NCBI GenBank assembly: GCA_963971285.1
Contig: OZ020257.1
Location: forward strand, 16,692,602-16,756,601
Origin: Astropecten irregularis
Taxonomy: Eukaryota > Echinodermata > Asteroidea > Paxillosida > Astropectinidae
Length of the DNA: 64,000 bases
Reading direction: 5' to 3'
Of the stretch, positions 1 through 11,767 are shown one piece after another (position 1 is the stretch's first letter; every line of letters starts with the position of its first letter). The translations under genes and the position numbers were made by a program. The notes beneath the pieces are model-generated. The model was not told the DNA's origin. It did not search any database and was given only the letters and a program-made list of their open reading frames with translations.

Positions 1-174
1 GCTGTGAAGTGTTACTTTGTGCTTCTATTGTCATGGCAACAGGTAAGTTGCCCTTGACAACGGCTAACTCGGCATAAGGTCCAAAATGCTCCTCTTTTGT
101 TTGCTTTTTTTTTATAATAATGTTAACGCTAATACAAACAATAAATATTACTATCTACAAGACTTCAGCTAACG

Positions 175-1797
175 TTATCTATTCTTGCCGTTGTCGTTGA
201 CATCTTCCTTGGAGTCTGGTTGCTTGTCCAAGTTCTCCAGCATCTTTGCCAGATGCCGACTGTTGCTGTACTGGTTGACTTTGGAGCCAATGCACATCTG
301 GTATTGCTTGGCTTCTAGGTTGGGATCACACACGACTGGGTGGTAGATGTGTATAAGCCCTGGATCCGGGGAGCGTAAGATCGTCACGTTGCTGGCCGCA
401 AATTTTTGGTAAAGGTCCACGTCCTCCATGCCCCAGCCGATGATGGAGGCATCCAGGCCGCCCGCGGCCACCAGATCGCCGTTGTAGAGGCAGACCAATC
501 CGTAGCCGTAGTGACGGAAGAAGCCATTTTCCTTGGAGATGGACAGCCTGGTCTCGGGCTTGGTGCCGGGACCGTACGTGATTTCGGGGTTGTACTGGCC
601 GAACACCACGGGGTAATAGACCTGTTTCTCCCGTTGCGTGTTTAACCGGCAGCGTGTCAGGAAGCCTGGCGTGATATACATGTCCACATCTACAAAGAAC
701 ATCAGAGCGTCGTGGGGCAGCTGGGAGGCGCCTAGTTCCAACGCCAGCCCGCGGGAGAACTCTCCATCAGCATGCAGCACAGATATCTTAGTCCTCGGGT
801 ATTTGCCGGAGTACTTGGCCACCAACTTCTCGATCTCCATAGAAGGGTCGTTTTCCGGCAGCTTGAAAAGGACGATGATTATTCTGATGTTATCACCAGA
901 GGTAAAACAGACCCTGTCCATGTTTTCCATGAAGCGCTTGAAGATATCTAGTCTCCCAGCCAGGGGAAGGATCAAATTGATGGTCTCTTTAAGTTTCCTA
1001 TTCTCCTGATAAGGATTCCGAGTGACAGCGGTGTCCTTGCGTCGCTGCGTACCGAACAAGGTTTCTGAAATCCCATTTTTCAGTTTCTCCACGCCGCTGG
1101 TATCCTCAGATTTACTTTCTACGTGCATCGGTTTGGAATCACCGTTTTCTACTTGCATTTCTAGCCTACCGAATGATTGCTGTAAATACGCATGGCGCCG
1201 CACGGGGAAACGTTTACTTTTGCTGTGCTTGTGATACATGAGAAGCAAGTCTAGCACGTAGTCGGCCCCAAACGGCGGCACTACACGCGAGTAACCATAC
1301 AAGATCTCCTTGAAGTCAATCGTCCTGCCCACCTTGACAGAGTTGACATTGATGATGCCCATGACCTCGCTAGCAATGTGGTTCAGGGCGTCCGTCTGGT
1401 ACCGCATCATGCCCCGCATGGGCACGTCAGCGTCCGCAGTGTACCAGTACTTGCCGAAAAAGTTCCAGGGTATGAGATCCTCGTGGCCGTCCGGGACGTA
1501 CTTCCTGAGGCTGGGCGGGAGTCCCAGACTCTGCAGCTGAGGGCCGCGGTCCTTGCCTCCCTGCTCCTCCTCCACATGCAGCAACTGCTTCATCTCCAGG
1601 ATGCTCCGATGGAGGTGCATGGTCTTCATCTGTAAATCCATGATCTTGGTGGACTGGAGGTAGTTGTGCAGCCGGTACATGTAGGGCGTTTTCTTGATGG
1701 GGTGTAAGGTGATGGCTTTGTGGACGTCTGAGGAGTCAAGACTACCCGTGAAGGCAGTGTCCGACTTGCTGTAGTTGTTGTAGAACAGCGTCTGCAT
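175..1797 (-). CDS. CHSY1: Chondroitin sulfate synthase 1, coding exon 2 (C-terminal half, stop included)
   Basis: This exon encodes residues 261-800. It starts after a pyrimidine-rich acceptor ending TGTGCAG, with ATGCAGACG in phase 0, matching the human MQQLFYENY junction. The first part is the linker of the family (HKAITLHP, YRLHNYL, GRTIDFKEILYGYSRV, PVRRHAYLQQSF). The C-terminal part is the beta-1,4-GalNAc transferase domain with NLILPLAGR, GEFSRGLALE, the DxD motif DVD at about residues 630-632, and GWGMEDVDLY at about 714-723, followed by HPVVCDPNL and MCIGSK. Both catalytic DxD motifs of the bifunctional enzyme are therefore intact. The stop is TAA at 175-177. The 174 bases beyond it are 3' UTR or flank and hold no canonical polyadenylation signal on the minus strand. 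Confidence 0.97.
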   Translation of the reverse strand: MQTLFYNNYSKSDTAFTGSLDSSDVHKAITLHPIKKTPYMYRLHNYLQSTKIMDLQMKTMHLHRSILEMKQLLHVEEEQGGKDRGPQLQSLGLPPSLRKYVPDGHEDLIPWNFFGKYWYTADADVPMRGMMRYQTDALNHIASEVMGIINVNSVKVGRTIDFKEILYGYSRVVPPFGADYVLDLLLMYHKHSKSKRFPVRRHAYLQQSFGRLEMQVENGDSKPMHVESKSEDTSGVEKLKNGISETLFGTQRRKDTAVTRNPYQENRKLKETINLILPLAGRLDIFKRFMENMDRVCFTSGDNIRIIIVLFKLPENDPSMEIEKLVAKYSGKYPRTKISVLHADGEFSRGLALELGASQLPHDALMFFVDVDMYITPGFLTRCRLNTQREKQVYYPVVFGQYNPEITYGPGTKPETRLSISKENGFFRHYGYGLVCLYNGDLVAAGGLDASIIGWGMEDVDLYQKFAASNVTILRSPDPGLIHIYHPVVCDPNLEAKQYQMCIGSKVNQYSNSRHLAKMLENLDKQPDSKEDVNDNGKNR

Positions 1798-3298
1798 CTG
1801 CACAGAAAATAAAACAGAAAAACAACCATGTCAGATCTTCAATGACTTACTCATCGGACATCAATCTCAAACCCATCTGGTTTCACAGACACCCTTTAAT
1901 CGTTAAAATTCTTACACCCAGTAATAAGAGTTTCCTGGATTTTTTGCTTTCTGGGGTGGCATCTTTCCAGAGCTGCCTGGGGATGAGCCAGAGAAGGGAT
2001 GAGCCAGAGGGTTTGAGAGTTTTTTCACACCTTGGCAGTGAAAGTGACATGGGGGAGGGCTTCAAATGCTCTCTCCATGACTGAGAGTGCAATTCAACTT
2101 GGGATCTGAGATTTGACAGTAAGACTTCCAATATTGGCCTTTAGGCTAGACTGGCTTTCAAGTTTTAGATTGCAGTTTTTTTTTGGGCCCTATGAAATAT
2201 GAATTTCTGTTAACTCCCCTGCACCAGGAGTCAGCCTCAGCCAGGTAACAAAAAGGCTCTAGCCATCCAGGGTGGCAGAATTGGATGACCTTCAGGAAGG
2301 TCTGTTTAACAGCTCAGAGGGTGAAATATTGTACTGCTACTTGTAGACATTTATGATCAACCATGGTACAAATTTGAGGTCGACCTCGAGCCACTGAGTT
2401 GGACAATAGGGAGCTTTAGATTTTCACGTTGACTACGTCGACTCATACGTGATTGCGTCATGCCGAGTCTTTGCGCATGCATCAAGTCGTCACCAACGTT
2501 GTCTGTCCCAGTGAGTCGAGGACGCACAAAGTATGATTTCGACATTCAGCAAGACGTTGTGGTTGACGTGAGCGATGTCCATGTTAACACTAATCTAAAG
2601 CTCCCTAATGGTGGATTGAGGTGGACTCTATACACCCCCTAACCAAAACTAATAGCTGGACCATAGACAGTGTTTGGGGAGGGACTCCTTATATTACTTT
2701 CTGAGCACTGCATAGAAAACACAGAAGGTAAAACCCCCAGCATAGGAATGTAATGCACATCGTCTGACCTTGAAGTTGTTACTGCTCTAAGCCATGCCTG
2801 AGTCATACAGGTACATTACACATGTTGTAAGGCTCAAATGTGAATATTCATTTCCCATACACTTGAACAGTACACAGTTCCATACACGTGCATTGTAGCC
2901 TCTAAGTGCACCTTGGTACTGATTGTATGAGTAAAGTAAAAACTCTTGAGATCCTGCGGCAGTATAACTCAATTACAATGCCATTGCCAATGATAAAATC
3001 ACGGTGTATTGATTGTAACAGGAATCTAGGACTGCTACATGTACATGGACTGTAGTTTGTATCTTGCTAGCGGTAATTTACAGCCAACTGCCCCTCGGTG
3101 AATTTAACTGAATTTCAGTGCAAGGGAGTTTCTTGTGACTGGAGTCACTGGACAGTCGCCAAATTTCAAACTGTCATAATTGTTTTCGTCTATTTTTTTT
3201 TTTTTAAGGGCTGTACATAGTACATGTACAGAGTATTCAAATCACTAAACAATGAGTCCGGAATAAGTCAAAGTCATTATTAATGAGTAATGACAATA

Positions 3299-3413
3299 CA
3301 AGTAATAAACTGCTGCAAACTGCTCATCGGCCAAAATGACCTGAAATATATCAAATGCTTGGAGCTAGGAGGGCCTGATGCGTTTCGATCCTAGCAGGAT
3401 CTAACTCCAAGAA
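3299..3413 (+). repeat. Interspersed repeat family I
   Basis: TAATAAACTGCTGCAAACTG, then AAATGCTTGGAG..., then GTTTCGATCCTAGCAGGATC. The same blocks recur at 6753-6909, 7571-7681, 16599-16716 and, weakly, 35860-35903. Confidence 0.7.
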
Positions 3414-3438
3414 TTTCATTATTAATGAGTTTGAGGAC

Positions 3439-3570
3439 GTGTCCCAAATCTCTGGCTGCGACCGCAAATAACACACAAGTCAATGGAAACGGCTGCAGTC
3501 ACTGGCTATAAGTGGCTGCCATAGGTGCGTGTGTAATTTGCGGCCACAGCCAGAGACTAATTGGGACACA
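3439..3570 (+). mobile_element. Foldback MITE family E
   Basis: About 130 bp. Arms are TGTCCCAAATCTCTGGCTGC and its inverse ending TTGGGACACAGC. Inside are CAAATAACACACAAG and a central GGCTGCAGTCACTGGC. Confidence 0.8.
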
Positions 3571-4057
3571 GCCTGAGCCACAAATCACGAGTCCATTCCG
3601 AGTCCTGAGGGTCGTGTCCAAGTCCCAATCATGAATCATAAGTCATAGATCCCTGGCTGCACGTACACGTATACAAATCTCGGACTAACAAGAAGAGATA
3701 GGGCCTCACGGTTAGTGTGATCCAGCTTGCCCTCGACATCTTATGTTACACATTTCATAGGGCATCACCAATCATTAATGTATCCAGGGTTTGATTGAAA
3801 TAAACCAGAGCGCTAAACATTACCTCGCCACCACCCCACAAAGATCCAGGAAATCTTGAGCCCAATCGACTTCGGCGACAGATTCATCAACCGAATGGGG
3901 AGGGAAGGTTTTATGGCATGTTTACTGCTGGGCACAGAGCCAAGCATGATCCTGCATACATGTATTATAAAGCCCTACATTCTGCCACCGTCATTTTGTT
4001 TTTGTAGTAAAATGCTAATTTTTCGGAAGCTAAAGGATGTCTTTCTGTGCGTGTGTA

Positions 4058-4872
4058 GATGGCTATCAGGATGGACATTGCAAGTGAAAGCAAGGATTCA
4101 GGAATGGGTGCACTTCTGGTCACATTTGATGAAGAAACACAGGCCAAGACAAGGTACAGAGCAGTACATGAGGCTATATGTTAGACTTAGGTAAAGGCAG
4201 CGTACAGGATTTGCAAGGCCTCTAAAAAAGTTGAGTTTGAGACAGAAAATGGACCCAACAGTTCGTAAACAGTGCAAACAGTCACCATGGGAAATCTTGG
4301 TTCATTGGGTTTTTCAAGGAAATCAAGATGAAGTGTCTTTTCCAAAGATCGTTAAGAACATTGCGTACATCATGACATTGTACTGTAGTAGGTCTATCAG
4401 ATGATGTGCTCAGAAGGAAGGGCAAGAACTTGGTTCTCAAAGGGAACCAAGAAGATTTTCCTCTTGGCAAATGACATCCTTAAGAGAAGAACTGATTACC
4501 GTGTCTACCAAATCATTCGACATGACACCGAGAGGATATTCCACCCATTAGATTCCCTGAAAGCCTCTGACATTAAGGATCTTGTTCCTGAATCCTCCGA
4601 AAGGCTGACATCTTTCAGACCGGATCCTCATGTATACATGAGTGCTTAGAAAATCTCAGTCTTAATTTGGAAACTGACGAGGGCCGAAGCTCCAGCTGGA
4701 AAGATGGGCACTTAGTGGATCAAGGAGATACTTTTGATGCTTATGGTTTTTCCCGATGGACAATTAAGAGGCAGCTGTTTGCCAAGTTGCCAGGGAAGGC
4801 CCAGTTCCTCATGTACCCCCAACCCTCCAAACATAGACCTACACATGTACTACACATTAAAAAAAAAGAATA
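4058..4872 (+). pseudogene. Possible decayed coding sequence, unidentified
   Basis: Several open frames in two phases line up on the plus strand: a frame from the ATG at 4058, then 4401-4646 (FLLANDILKRRTDYRVYQII and further charged residues), then 4640-4872 (SWKDGHLVDQGDTFDAYGFS). Together they read like one protein broken by frameshifts and stops. I do not recognise the family. It lies inside the CHSY1 intron on the opposite strand. It could also be chance open sequence. Confidence 0.2.
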
Positions 4873-6649
4873 ATCTCCACTTATCCCAAAACTCAAGGAG
4901 TGCCTGGTGGTTTCATGGAGGGATTACAGAGGTCTAAGCCACAGGGCAGGATTCCACTGATCCCCAAATATTGAATTAGGCCGGCCCACGTTTGTCGCCG
5001 CCTGTCGGTGGCTTTAACTCAATGGCCGTGCCAGATACATTATAGGCCTACACCATGAAATAGAAAATGTTGTTGCATGAGACTTACACGCAGAATTGTG
5101 GCTTCATTATCGCTAACATCCTCCGTGACCTTTGCAGGCGGCCTAGAAACTTATAGTCTGGCGACTGGCAGCGAGTAACTCAAGTACCTATACCCCGACG
5201 CCCGGAGAGAGGCACACTGCTGAGAGCCCGCTGGCCGAGCCTTCGCAAATTTCTGCTTAGGTGTCAGTCCCAAACAGAGACACGCAACGCCAAATGAATT
5301 ACGTGGCTGAAGTTGGCATACCAGCATGTTGCTGGGCTCATGTTACTCTTATGCCCGGTGTAAATTATTATATCATTTTAAATTTTTTTGAAGGGGAGGG
5401 GGAGGGGGTTAAGGATTGTATTTAATCTGATTTTCCTCGGGAACCCCGCTGTATCCATTTTGTCAATAATTGTCTCTTATCATGGATGTGTACATGTATG
5501 TACATGAGTCTTTAGAAGCAGCCATGCAACAATTTCATGGGGTAGGCCTATAGCTGTTTGTATGCAACTGTATGAAGCTGTTCCCCTCTTTGTGCAAATC
5601 AGCAAAAAATTGAGTCTTTTTAAGGTATCTGAGAATCTGGCGAATAATCATACATGTATTAAGCTAGCACTGACCATCATAAGCTACATATTATGTGCAT
5701 TAATCAACTCAAGCCCATTAGGGGCATAGTTTACATGGTGTTCGTTTGCACAAATGTAGCATCATTAGACACATTTGTACCACCCTATACAAAAAAGGGC
5801 ATTCATTTACTTTTTTTCCTCAAATGTACAACGATAAAATCATTCAAATAATCTTAAAGTGACCAAAATTCTTCCTTTATCATACATCATCTTTCAAATT
5901 CTGTAGATAAAAATTGCCAACATTTGCCTTGGTTAGAGATGGCAATGTTCAGCACCCTCTTCAAAACATGATCTTGGAAAAAGAAATCTAGAAGTTTTTC
6001 TTGTAAGAACGAATGTCAAACTGACACAACTAAAAACAACTATCCCTAACCTGCGTTAGGACTGCATGATCCCTCATTTCAGAGGTAAAAAAAGGTTTGT
6101 GAATCTACGATTCACCAACTATAAATATCCATGCCCTTTATATAGAGGAACTAGCAGGAAATATCCGTACATTAACTGCGGAGGGGGAATCCCACGCCTA
6201 ATTAATAATTTGCCTCAAAACACAACTTGGACCAGAAGCAGGGACAGGAGGTCGGCCTGCAACTTTTTCCAGAAAAAAAAACTGGGTGACCCAGGACGGC
6301 GAATAACATTAAGCTTCCCTGCATCCTGATATAAAACTCGCCCTTGAACCGAGACGCCGGAGAGCCCCTTAGCCGGGGACTGAGAACATCCTCAGTTAAA
6401 AGGAATTCAAGCAAGAGAGGATCAATCAGGCGAGCCATCACTTCACTGCTAATTACTGGCAGGTCCCGGCCCAACAAACGTCCCAGCCCGACAAACATCC
6501 CAGCCGAAAAATACCCCGTAAACATATAATGACTCATTACAACTTTATTCCAATCCAAGGCCCTTAGGCCTAAGGCTTGCTTTTTGCCCCATCAAATCAA
6601 TTTTCTTTAAAGGGGAGTGTTCAGGAATGGCACTCAAACTGAATTTAAA

Positions 6650-6755
6650 ATGGGCTGGATAGCTCAGTTGGTAGAGCACCTGTGCAGTGTTCAGGAGGTC
6701 GCTGGTTCAAATCACGCTTCAGTCCATTTTTCTTTGGTCACATTTCAATAAATTT
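6650..6755 (+). mobile_element. tRNA-derived SINE, 5' half
   Basis: tRNA-like head with pol III A box TAGCTCAGTTGG (6660-6671) and B box GGTTCAAATC (6704-6713), then the family tail TTTTTCTTTGGTCAC. The anticodon arm does not form, so it is not a functional tRNA. Confidence 0.78.
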
Positions 6756-6909
6756 AAAATGCTTGGAGTTAGAAAGGCCTGACATTTCAATCCTTACAGA
6801 TCTTTTTTCAAAGGCTAAACACACCTCAATTACACAAATTGATATTTAGCATCTGAGAAAGAACCTGCTAGGATCGAAACATCAGGCCCTCCTAACTCCA
6901 AGCATCTTG
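6753..6909. repeat. Family I repeat as foldback
   Basis: AAATGCTTGGAGTTAGAAAG at the left and CCTAACTCCAAGCATCTT at the right form inverted arms around a TTCAAAGGCTAAACAC middle. It directly follows the SINE at 6650. Confidence 0.7.
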
Positions 6910-7414
6910 TGAAAGAAAAAAAGGGGGAAAAAGAAAGGAATTGTCATTGGGTTTGAAGCACACATGCAGGAATCTCTTTTGCAGTGCACTAAAAATTCCT
7001 GAAAATTCATAATAGCCCTGATAAGCCCATTAATATTATTATAAATTCGCATAGTAAAACTGCAATTAATTTTAACTGCATACCAATAATCAAACCGACC
7101 TTCCGGAATGTAAAAAATTCCACAAGATGTATCGGTGCATTCTTTAGTGGCATAAGTCCACTATTAAATTATGATGTCTGAACTCAACTATAAACAAACT
7201 GATCCCAGACTCCAGTTTAATAATATGAGACAATATCAGAGATGGAATTTTGAAGGAGACTTTGGGGATAGTTTGGGTTAAAGATGCCTGTGTTAAATGT
7301 GTACTCTCTTTGGTTTTAAACCTTGATAATTTTCCAGAATTACTAATTCTGAGTGTATGATGTATGACACACACAGACCCCTAAAATAAAGATGAACTAA
7401 TGGGAAATTTTGTA

Positions 7415-7562
7415 ATTTCATATCTTTGTTTTTTGTCCAAGAAATGCAGATTCATGGTCAGAAATGTCACAAAGATACAGTAACAGTCATCTGTGAAATT
7501 TCCAGTCCCATACGGTGCCCGCTTTTTGATAAAGAAAAAAAAAAACCCCAAAACCGGCCATG
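7415..7562 (+). mobile_element. MITE family A, partial copy
   Basis: Retains GAAATGCAGATTCATGG, ACAGTAACAGTCATCTGTG and CCCATACGGTGCCCGC. The right half is absent; family I sequence follows. Confidence 0.65.
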
Positions 7563-7570
7563 GTATTTTA

Positions 7571-7681
7571 TATAAAGATCCAGCTCGGATCGAAACGCGT
7601 CAGGCCCTCCATACTCCAAGCATCTTATAAATTTCAGGTCATTATTTTGGATGATGAGCAGTTTACAGCAGTTTATTACAC
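7571..7681 (-). repeat. Family I repeat, inverted
   Basis: GGATCGAAACGCGTCAGGCC, then CTCCAAGCATCTTA, then GATGAGCAGTTTACAGCAG. This is the reverse complement of the 3299-3413 copy. Confidence 0.65.
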
Positions 7682-8177
7682 ATGTATGTGTATTCACAGT
7701 ATTTTTAAATCGTTTTACCTACACAGCAAGGTGAATACTGAATAAGCCTATACAATGACAAGACCCATGTATCAATTTAATGAAGATACCAACAAAAAAT
7801 AAAAAAATAAAAAAAATATGTACATGTAGGTCTAATCAAAAATTCAAATCACTCAGACTTTCCAGAAAAACGAAATTGCAAATTTAAAAAGCAAAATGAA
7901 ATGGAAGCTTTAATCCGGCAATTTCCCAGCCTTCATCTTTTTCTAATGGAGCAATTACTCAATAATGAGCAAAGGGCTTTAAAGATTAATTTTTCAATCG
8001 GGCAAGCAGAAAATCGGTTGATAGGTAAGTGCATTGTGAGGTGAATAGGATTCCAGGCTTGGTGCATGTTATTGAGTACACTGTACAACTACAAGGAGAT
8101 CCTTTTTGACTTCACTATGCTTTGGCATATTTGACATGTAGGGTTGACATCTCCTCATGTTGCTACACTTGTAGACT

Positions 8178-8615
8178 TGGGCCCAATTTCATGGAATCTG
8201 TTACCATTAGCAAACATTTTTCGCTAAAAGTTAACAGAGGTCGATTTCACAAAGCCATGCGATCGATCATAACTCGAGTTACGAAGGATAACCTATCGTA
8301 GGGGGCCTATCCCACATAGGGCTTCAATGCATCAAAAGTCCTATGATTCATAGTACAGGTTACGAAGACTTTGATGAAATTGACCCCAGACTTTTTTTGG
8401 TTAGCGTATTTCATGGGAGAGTTTTCTTTTCGGTAACAGTAAGCAAGGTTTTTCTGCAGAATGCATAAACAGCGCGTTAGCAGGAAATAATTACGGTTAC
8501 CCTAGAAATTCTTTGCTAACCGAAAATCTTGCTTACGGATTCCATGAAATATATTTCATGAAAAGCAGTGCCCGTAAGCACAAAAATAGGCTGTATCGGA
8601 TTTCATGAAATAGCG
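8178..8615 (+). mobile_element. MITE family C, interrupted by a family B copy
   Basis: Starts GGGCCCAATTTCATGGAATC and ends ATCGGATTTCATGAAATAG. The interior contains paired blocks CGGTAACAGTAAGCAAGG / CCGAAAATCTTGCTTACGG. The 12290-12524 copy lacks the family B insertion, which supports nesting. Confidence 0.72.
8239..8387 (+). mobile_element. Foldback MITE family B, nested inside family C
   Basis: Family B is a 135-150 bp element with termini GGGTCGATTTCAC and GTGAAATCGACCC and inner arms that pair (CCCATCGTAGGGCTGCAATG near the centre). This copy interrupts the family C element at 8178-8615. Confidence 0.75.
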
Positions 8616-9161
8616 CTCCGCACTTGCGCTTAAAATAGCACCGGATCTCATACAAACTTTGCAACCATGCAAACGTGTGTGCGCGTCCATGTACAGTACG
8701 TGTGTAAGACAATGTTTGTCTGACATCCAGGGATTTGTGACGTCATTAGTGCAGAGCGCTATTGCGCCATGTACATGTATACATGCTAAGCCAATGATAT
8801 ATCTCTGAAAGTTGTCACGGAGCAGATCTGTTCAGTCAACTTCATGCCCCCTACTAACGCTGCTGAACAAGACGCCGCTGCCGCAGACAGAAAACAAAAA
8901 CCCACTGGACGAGGGGAGTAGCACTCATTATCATAAGTCAGAAATGGACAGGGACTCCATTAAATCCATAAAAGTCATGTAAATGTAAAAACACTGATGG
9001 ATGGCGCTCCCTCTATGACAAGATTAGTATTAAATCAGGGGGATAATCAAGCCCCCCCCCCCCCTCCTAAAACAACTAATGTTCGCCGGAGCGTGAAATC
9101 AGCATGGCGGCAGGCATTGCATTTCATGCATGGCTGAATGCCTCAGGGCAACTAGAGATGA

Positions 9162-9209
9162 GGGGACAGGGGAGAGGGGTGGGGGGATAGGTTGGTGGGG
9201 GTGGGGATT
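9162..9209 (+). other. G-run cluster with G-quadruplex potential
   Basis: Four runs of four or more G with 1-3 base loops (GGGGACAGGGGAGAGGGG, T, GGGGGG), then GGTTGG and two further G runs. This satisfies the usual quadruplex pattern. It lies on the antisense strand of the CHSY1 intron. Confidence 0.7.
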
Positions 9210-10204
9210 GCATCTTATAATAAAGCCACATAATTGCATTACACTGTGAAAGGGGAGGATGTGTATGGTAATATCACGGAGCTTTATTCTTGAGCTGGGA
9301 AGACCGCTATTTAAATCATGTCATGTACGTCTTGTACATATATACAGTTCTACGGGCTCACTTAATTAGCACTGCGACTGAATCATAGGTATAACCGTAT
9401 GTTGGACATGAAAATAGACATTCTAATTCCTTTTTTTTTAGTCTCTGAACACCCTACAAAAAATATACCTTTAGGGCATATAATGTTTCTAATCGTTTAA
9501 TAGAGAACTGTTTTCTGAAGTTTACTATGTACATGTAGGCCTAGATAGTCATTCTAGTTGTGTTTTCTTCAGATGAAGAAAATAAAATGTCTATAACAAC
9601 ATGCTCCTCGTGATTCCATGCACGTACAGTCCTCTCTACATGTATTACTTCAGACGTGTAGCTATTTTCCAGCTCAAGATTCATATGGAAGGAGAAATAT
9701 GGGAATCGAGTTTTACAATACAGATAATTATAATACTCCATATTTTAGCAGGTTATTGAAATATTGTTTCATCCTGCAACACAGCATTTTAACTGCATTA
9801 TAAGGCTGGCAGTAACTGTACAGTCAGCTTTGGGGGAAATATCAGCATGGGGTTATGGAAACATGGTGTGAATGTGAAATCATGAACATAACAATTGTAC
9901 ATATTGCACACACATGGGACCGACTGTGGAGCTAGGTAGCTAGACACTCCTTGACCGCGAGTACTGGCTATTAAATGTTCGACACTGTAAGCTTTTAAAC
10001 ATTACGCTGAGTCTGGGTACCATGTGGGAGGTAACGACCTCAGAGTAGGAAACATGGAAACAAAACAAAAACCACATTATTTATTATTATCATTTTATAT
10101 GTAAACCACAATAAACAACATTCAAAGTGCTATAGTTCATGGTTTGCTGCAAATTTTGCAAGCTCAGGAGAAGTTCTAACCGCGGTGGATGACAAGAAGA
10201 GGGC

Positions 10205-10575
10205 TTAAAGGTAGTATCATACTTTGGTAATTAGAAACCAAAACAAGAAATGTTCACAGATTTACGTATAACTTACAGGGTATAAAGATGGTGGTGGTAG
10301 AAACATACCGTTAAAATTGTTCCGCCTGAAATGGTGTATTTGTCCAGAAATTAGTAACACAACGACCGAAAATCTTTCTGATCTTTTAAAAGATCAAAAA
10401 TAAAAGACTTAAGAAATACTGATGGCTGTTTTTCACAGTTTTCTCAAAAAGTGGGCACCGTATGGGACTGAAATTTTCACAGATGACTGTTGCTGTATCT
10501 GTCTTGATATTTTTGCCCATGAATTTGTATTTCTTTGATAAAAACCAAAGTATGATACTATGATATTACCTTTAA
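10205..10575 (-). mobile_element. MITE family A, full-length copy
   Basis: Family A is a roughly 370 bp element with terminal inverted repeats TTAAAGGTAGTATCATAC and GTATGATA-CTACCTTTAA plus an internal palindrome TCTTTTAAAAGATC. The plus orientation reads AAATGCAGATTCATGGGCA near its left end. This copy is inverted and almost complete, with a small internal duplication next to its right terminus. No transposase is encoded, so it is non-autonomous. Confidence 0.85.
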
Positions 10576-11510
10576 AGCAGTCCCCACCCCAGGGGCGGCC
10601 ACTACCAGAAAACGCAGTCTAGGCAATTTGAGGGCTGAAAGTTCAGCCACAGGGCAAGTGCTAGCCTACATGCACGGTAACAAAAGCTAAATCTAAGGCT
10701 TTTAGAGGATCCAATTTTAAGGCAATTTGCAGCCAAACCACATATCTCTAAAAGAGAACACCGGTAATTCCACTGGGAAAAAATGACTCAGCTGGTAGTC
10801 GGCGTGACAATAATAAATAAATCAGAAATCAATCGGTAACCATCCAATTAAAGATTTATGTTTTTTTAATGCCAAGCCCTGTAGGTTACGTTATACACTT
10901 GGGAATAAAGGCCTACATCATTAATCAGGAGCCTATTCTATAAATAGAATTCCTCCAAAGGTAACAAATTATATATGCATTCACGTACATCAGACTTTCC
11001 ATCCTGTACAAGATGTTATGATGTTTTAAGCAATTTGGTGAAATGGGATAATCCGGATTACTAAATCACGTCGCTAATTCGGATAATTGGATCAGGCTCA
11101 CTAATCCTATACTCCCCTAATTCCCTGATATGAGCAATTATAAATTATGATCGTCCCTTTTGAAAGATGATTCAAGCTATCAATCAATAAAAATTACAGT
11201 TCCTTGACCTGACGACTAGCTAGTGTGCTGGGTTAATATTCCAGTCCCAAGGATGGCGGGCCTAAGCCGTAGACTTGTCCGATAAAATGAATACTGTGAT
11301 TAGGCTACGCTCTGGATGTACAGCAATTTAGTGCAGGCAGGTGCCTGAACTAGATGCCCTAAGAAGGCTCAATACCGGCCAGATCAACAAGATAAGAACT
11401 GAATGAAAAATAGGCCAAGAGTTTGGATTCAAAACACAAAACGAAAGGAGAACACTGACCATCGTTCAGTGACAGGCTTTTTAATAGAAGAAGTGAGGCT
11501 TGCTGGTCCA

Positions 11511-11658
11511 GGGGTCGGTTTAACGAAGCCCTACGATCGATCAGAACTTGAGTTTACGAAGGATAACCCATCGTACATGTATCTGACATGCGTAGGTCTG
11601 CAATGCATTACAAGTCCTAGGGTTGATAGTAAGTTACGATGCATTTGGTGAAATGGAC
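11511..11658 (+). mobile_element. Foldback MITE family B
   Basis: Starts GGGGTCGGTTTAACGAAG and ends GGTGAAATGGAC. The inner CTGCAATGCATTACAAGTCC is conserved. Confidence 0.75.
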
Positions 11659-11712
11659 AGCAGCCAGCCTAAGGGGAAAACTTGATAATCATATGGGACA
11701 GAAACAGGCCAG

Positions 11713-11767
11713 CTACATGTAGGTCATTTGACCTACATGTAGGTCATTTGACCTACATGTAGGTCAT
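11713..11767. repeat. 20-bp tandem repeat, 2.7 units
   Basis: Unit CTACATGTAGGTCATTTGAC at 11713, 11733 and 11753 (last incomplete). Each unit contains the palindrome CTACATGTAG. Confidence 0.95.

Noticed and set aside
6650-6725. Functional tRNA gene
   Set aside because: A and B boxes are present but the acceptor and anticodon stems do not pair, and related copies share a non-tRNA tail, so it is a SINE head.
11713-11767. CRISPR-like array
   Set aside because: The units are contiguous 20-bp tandem repeats without unique spacers, in a eukaryotic intron.
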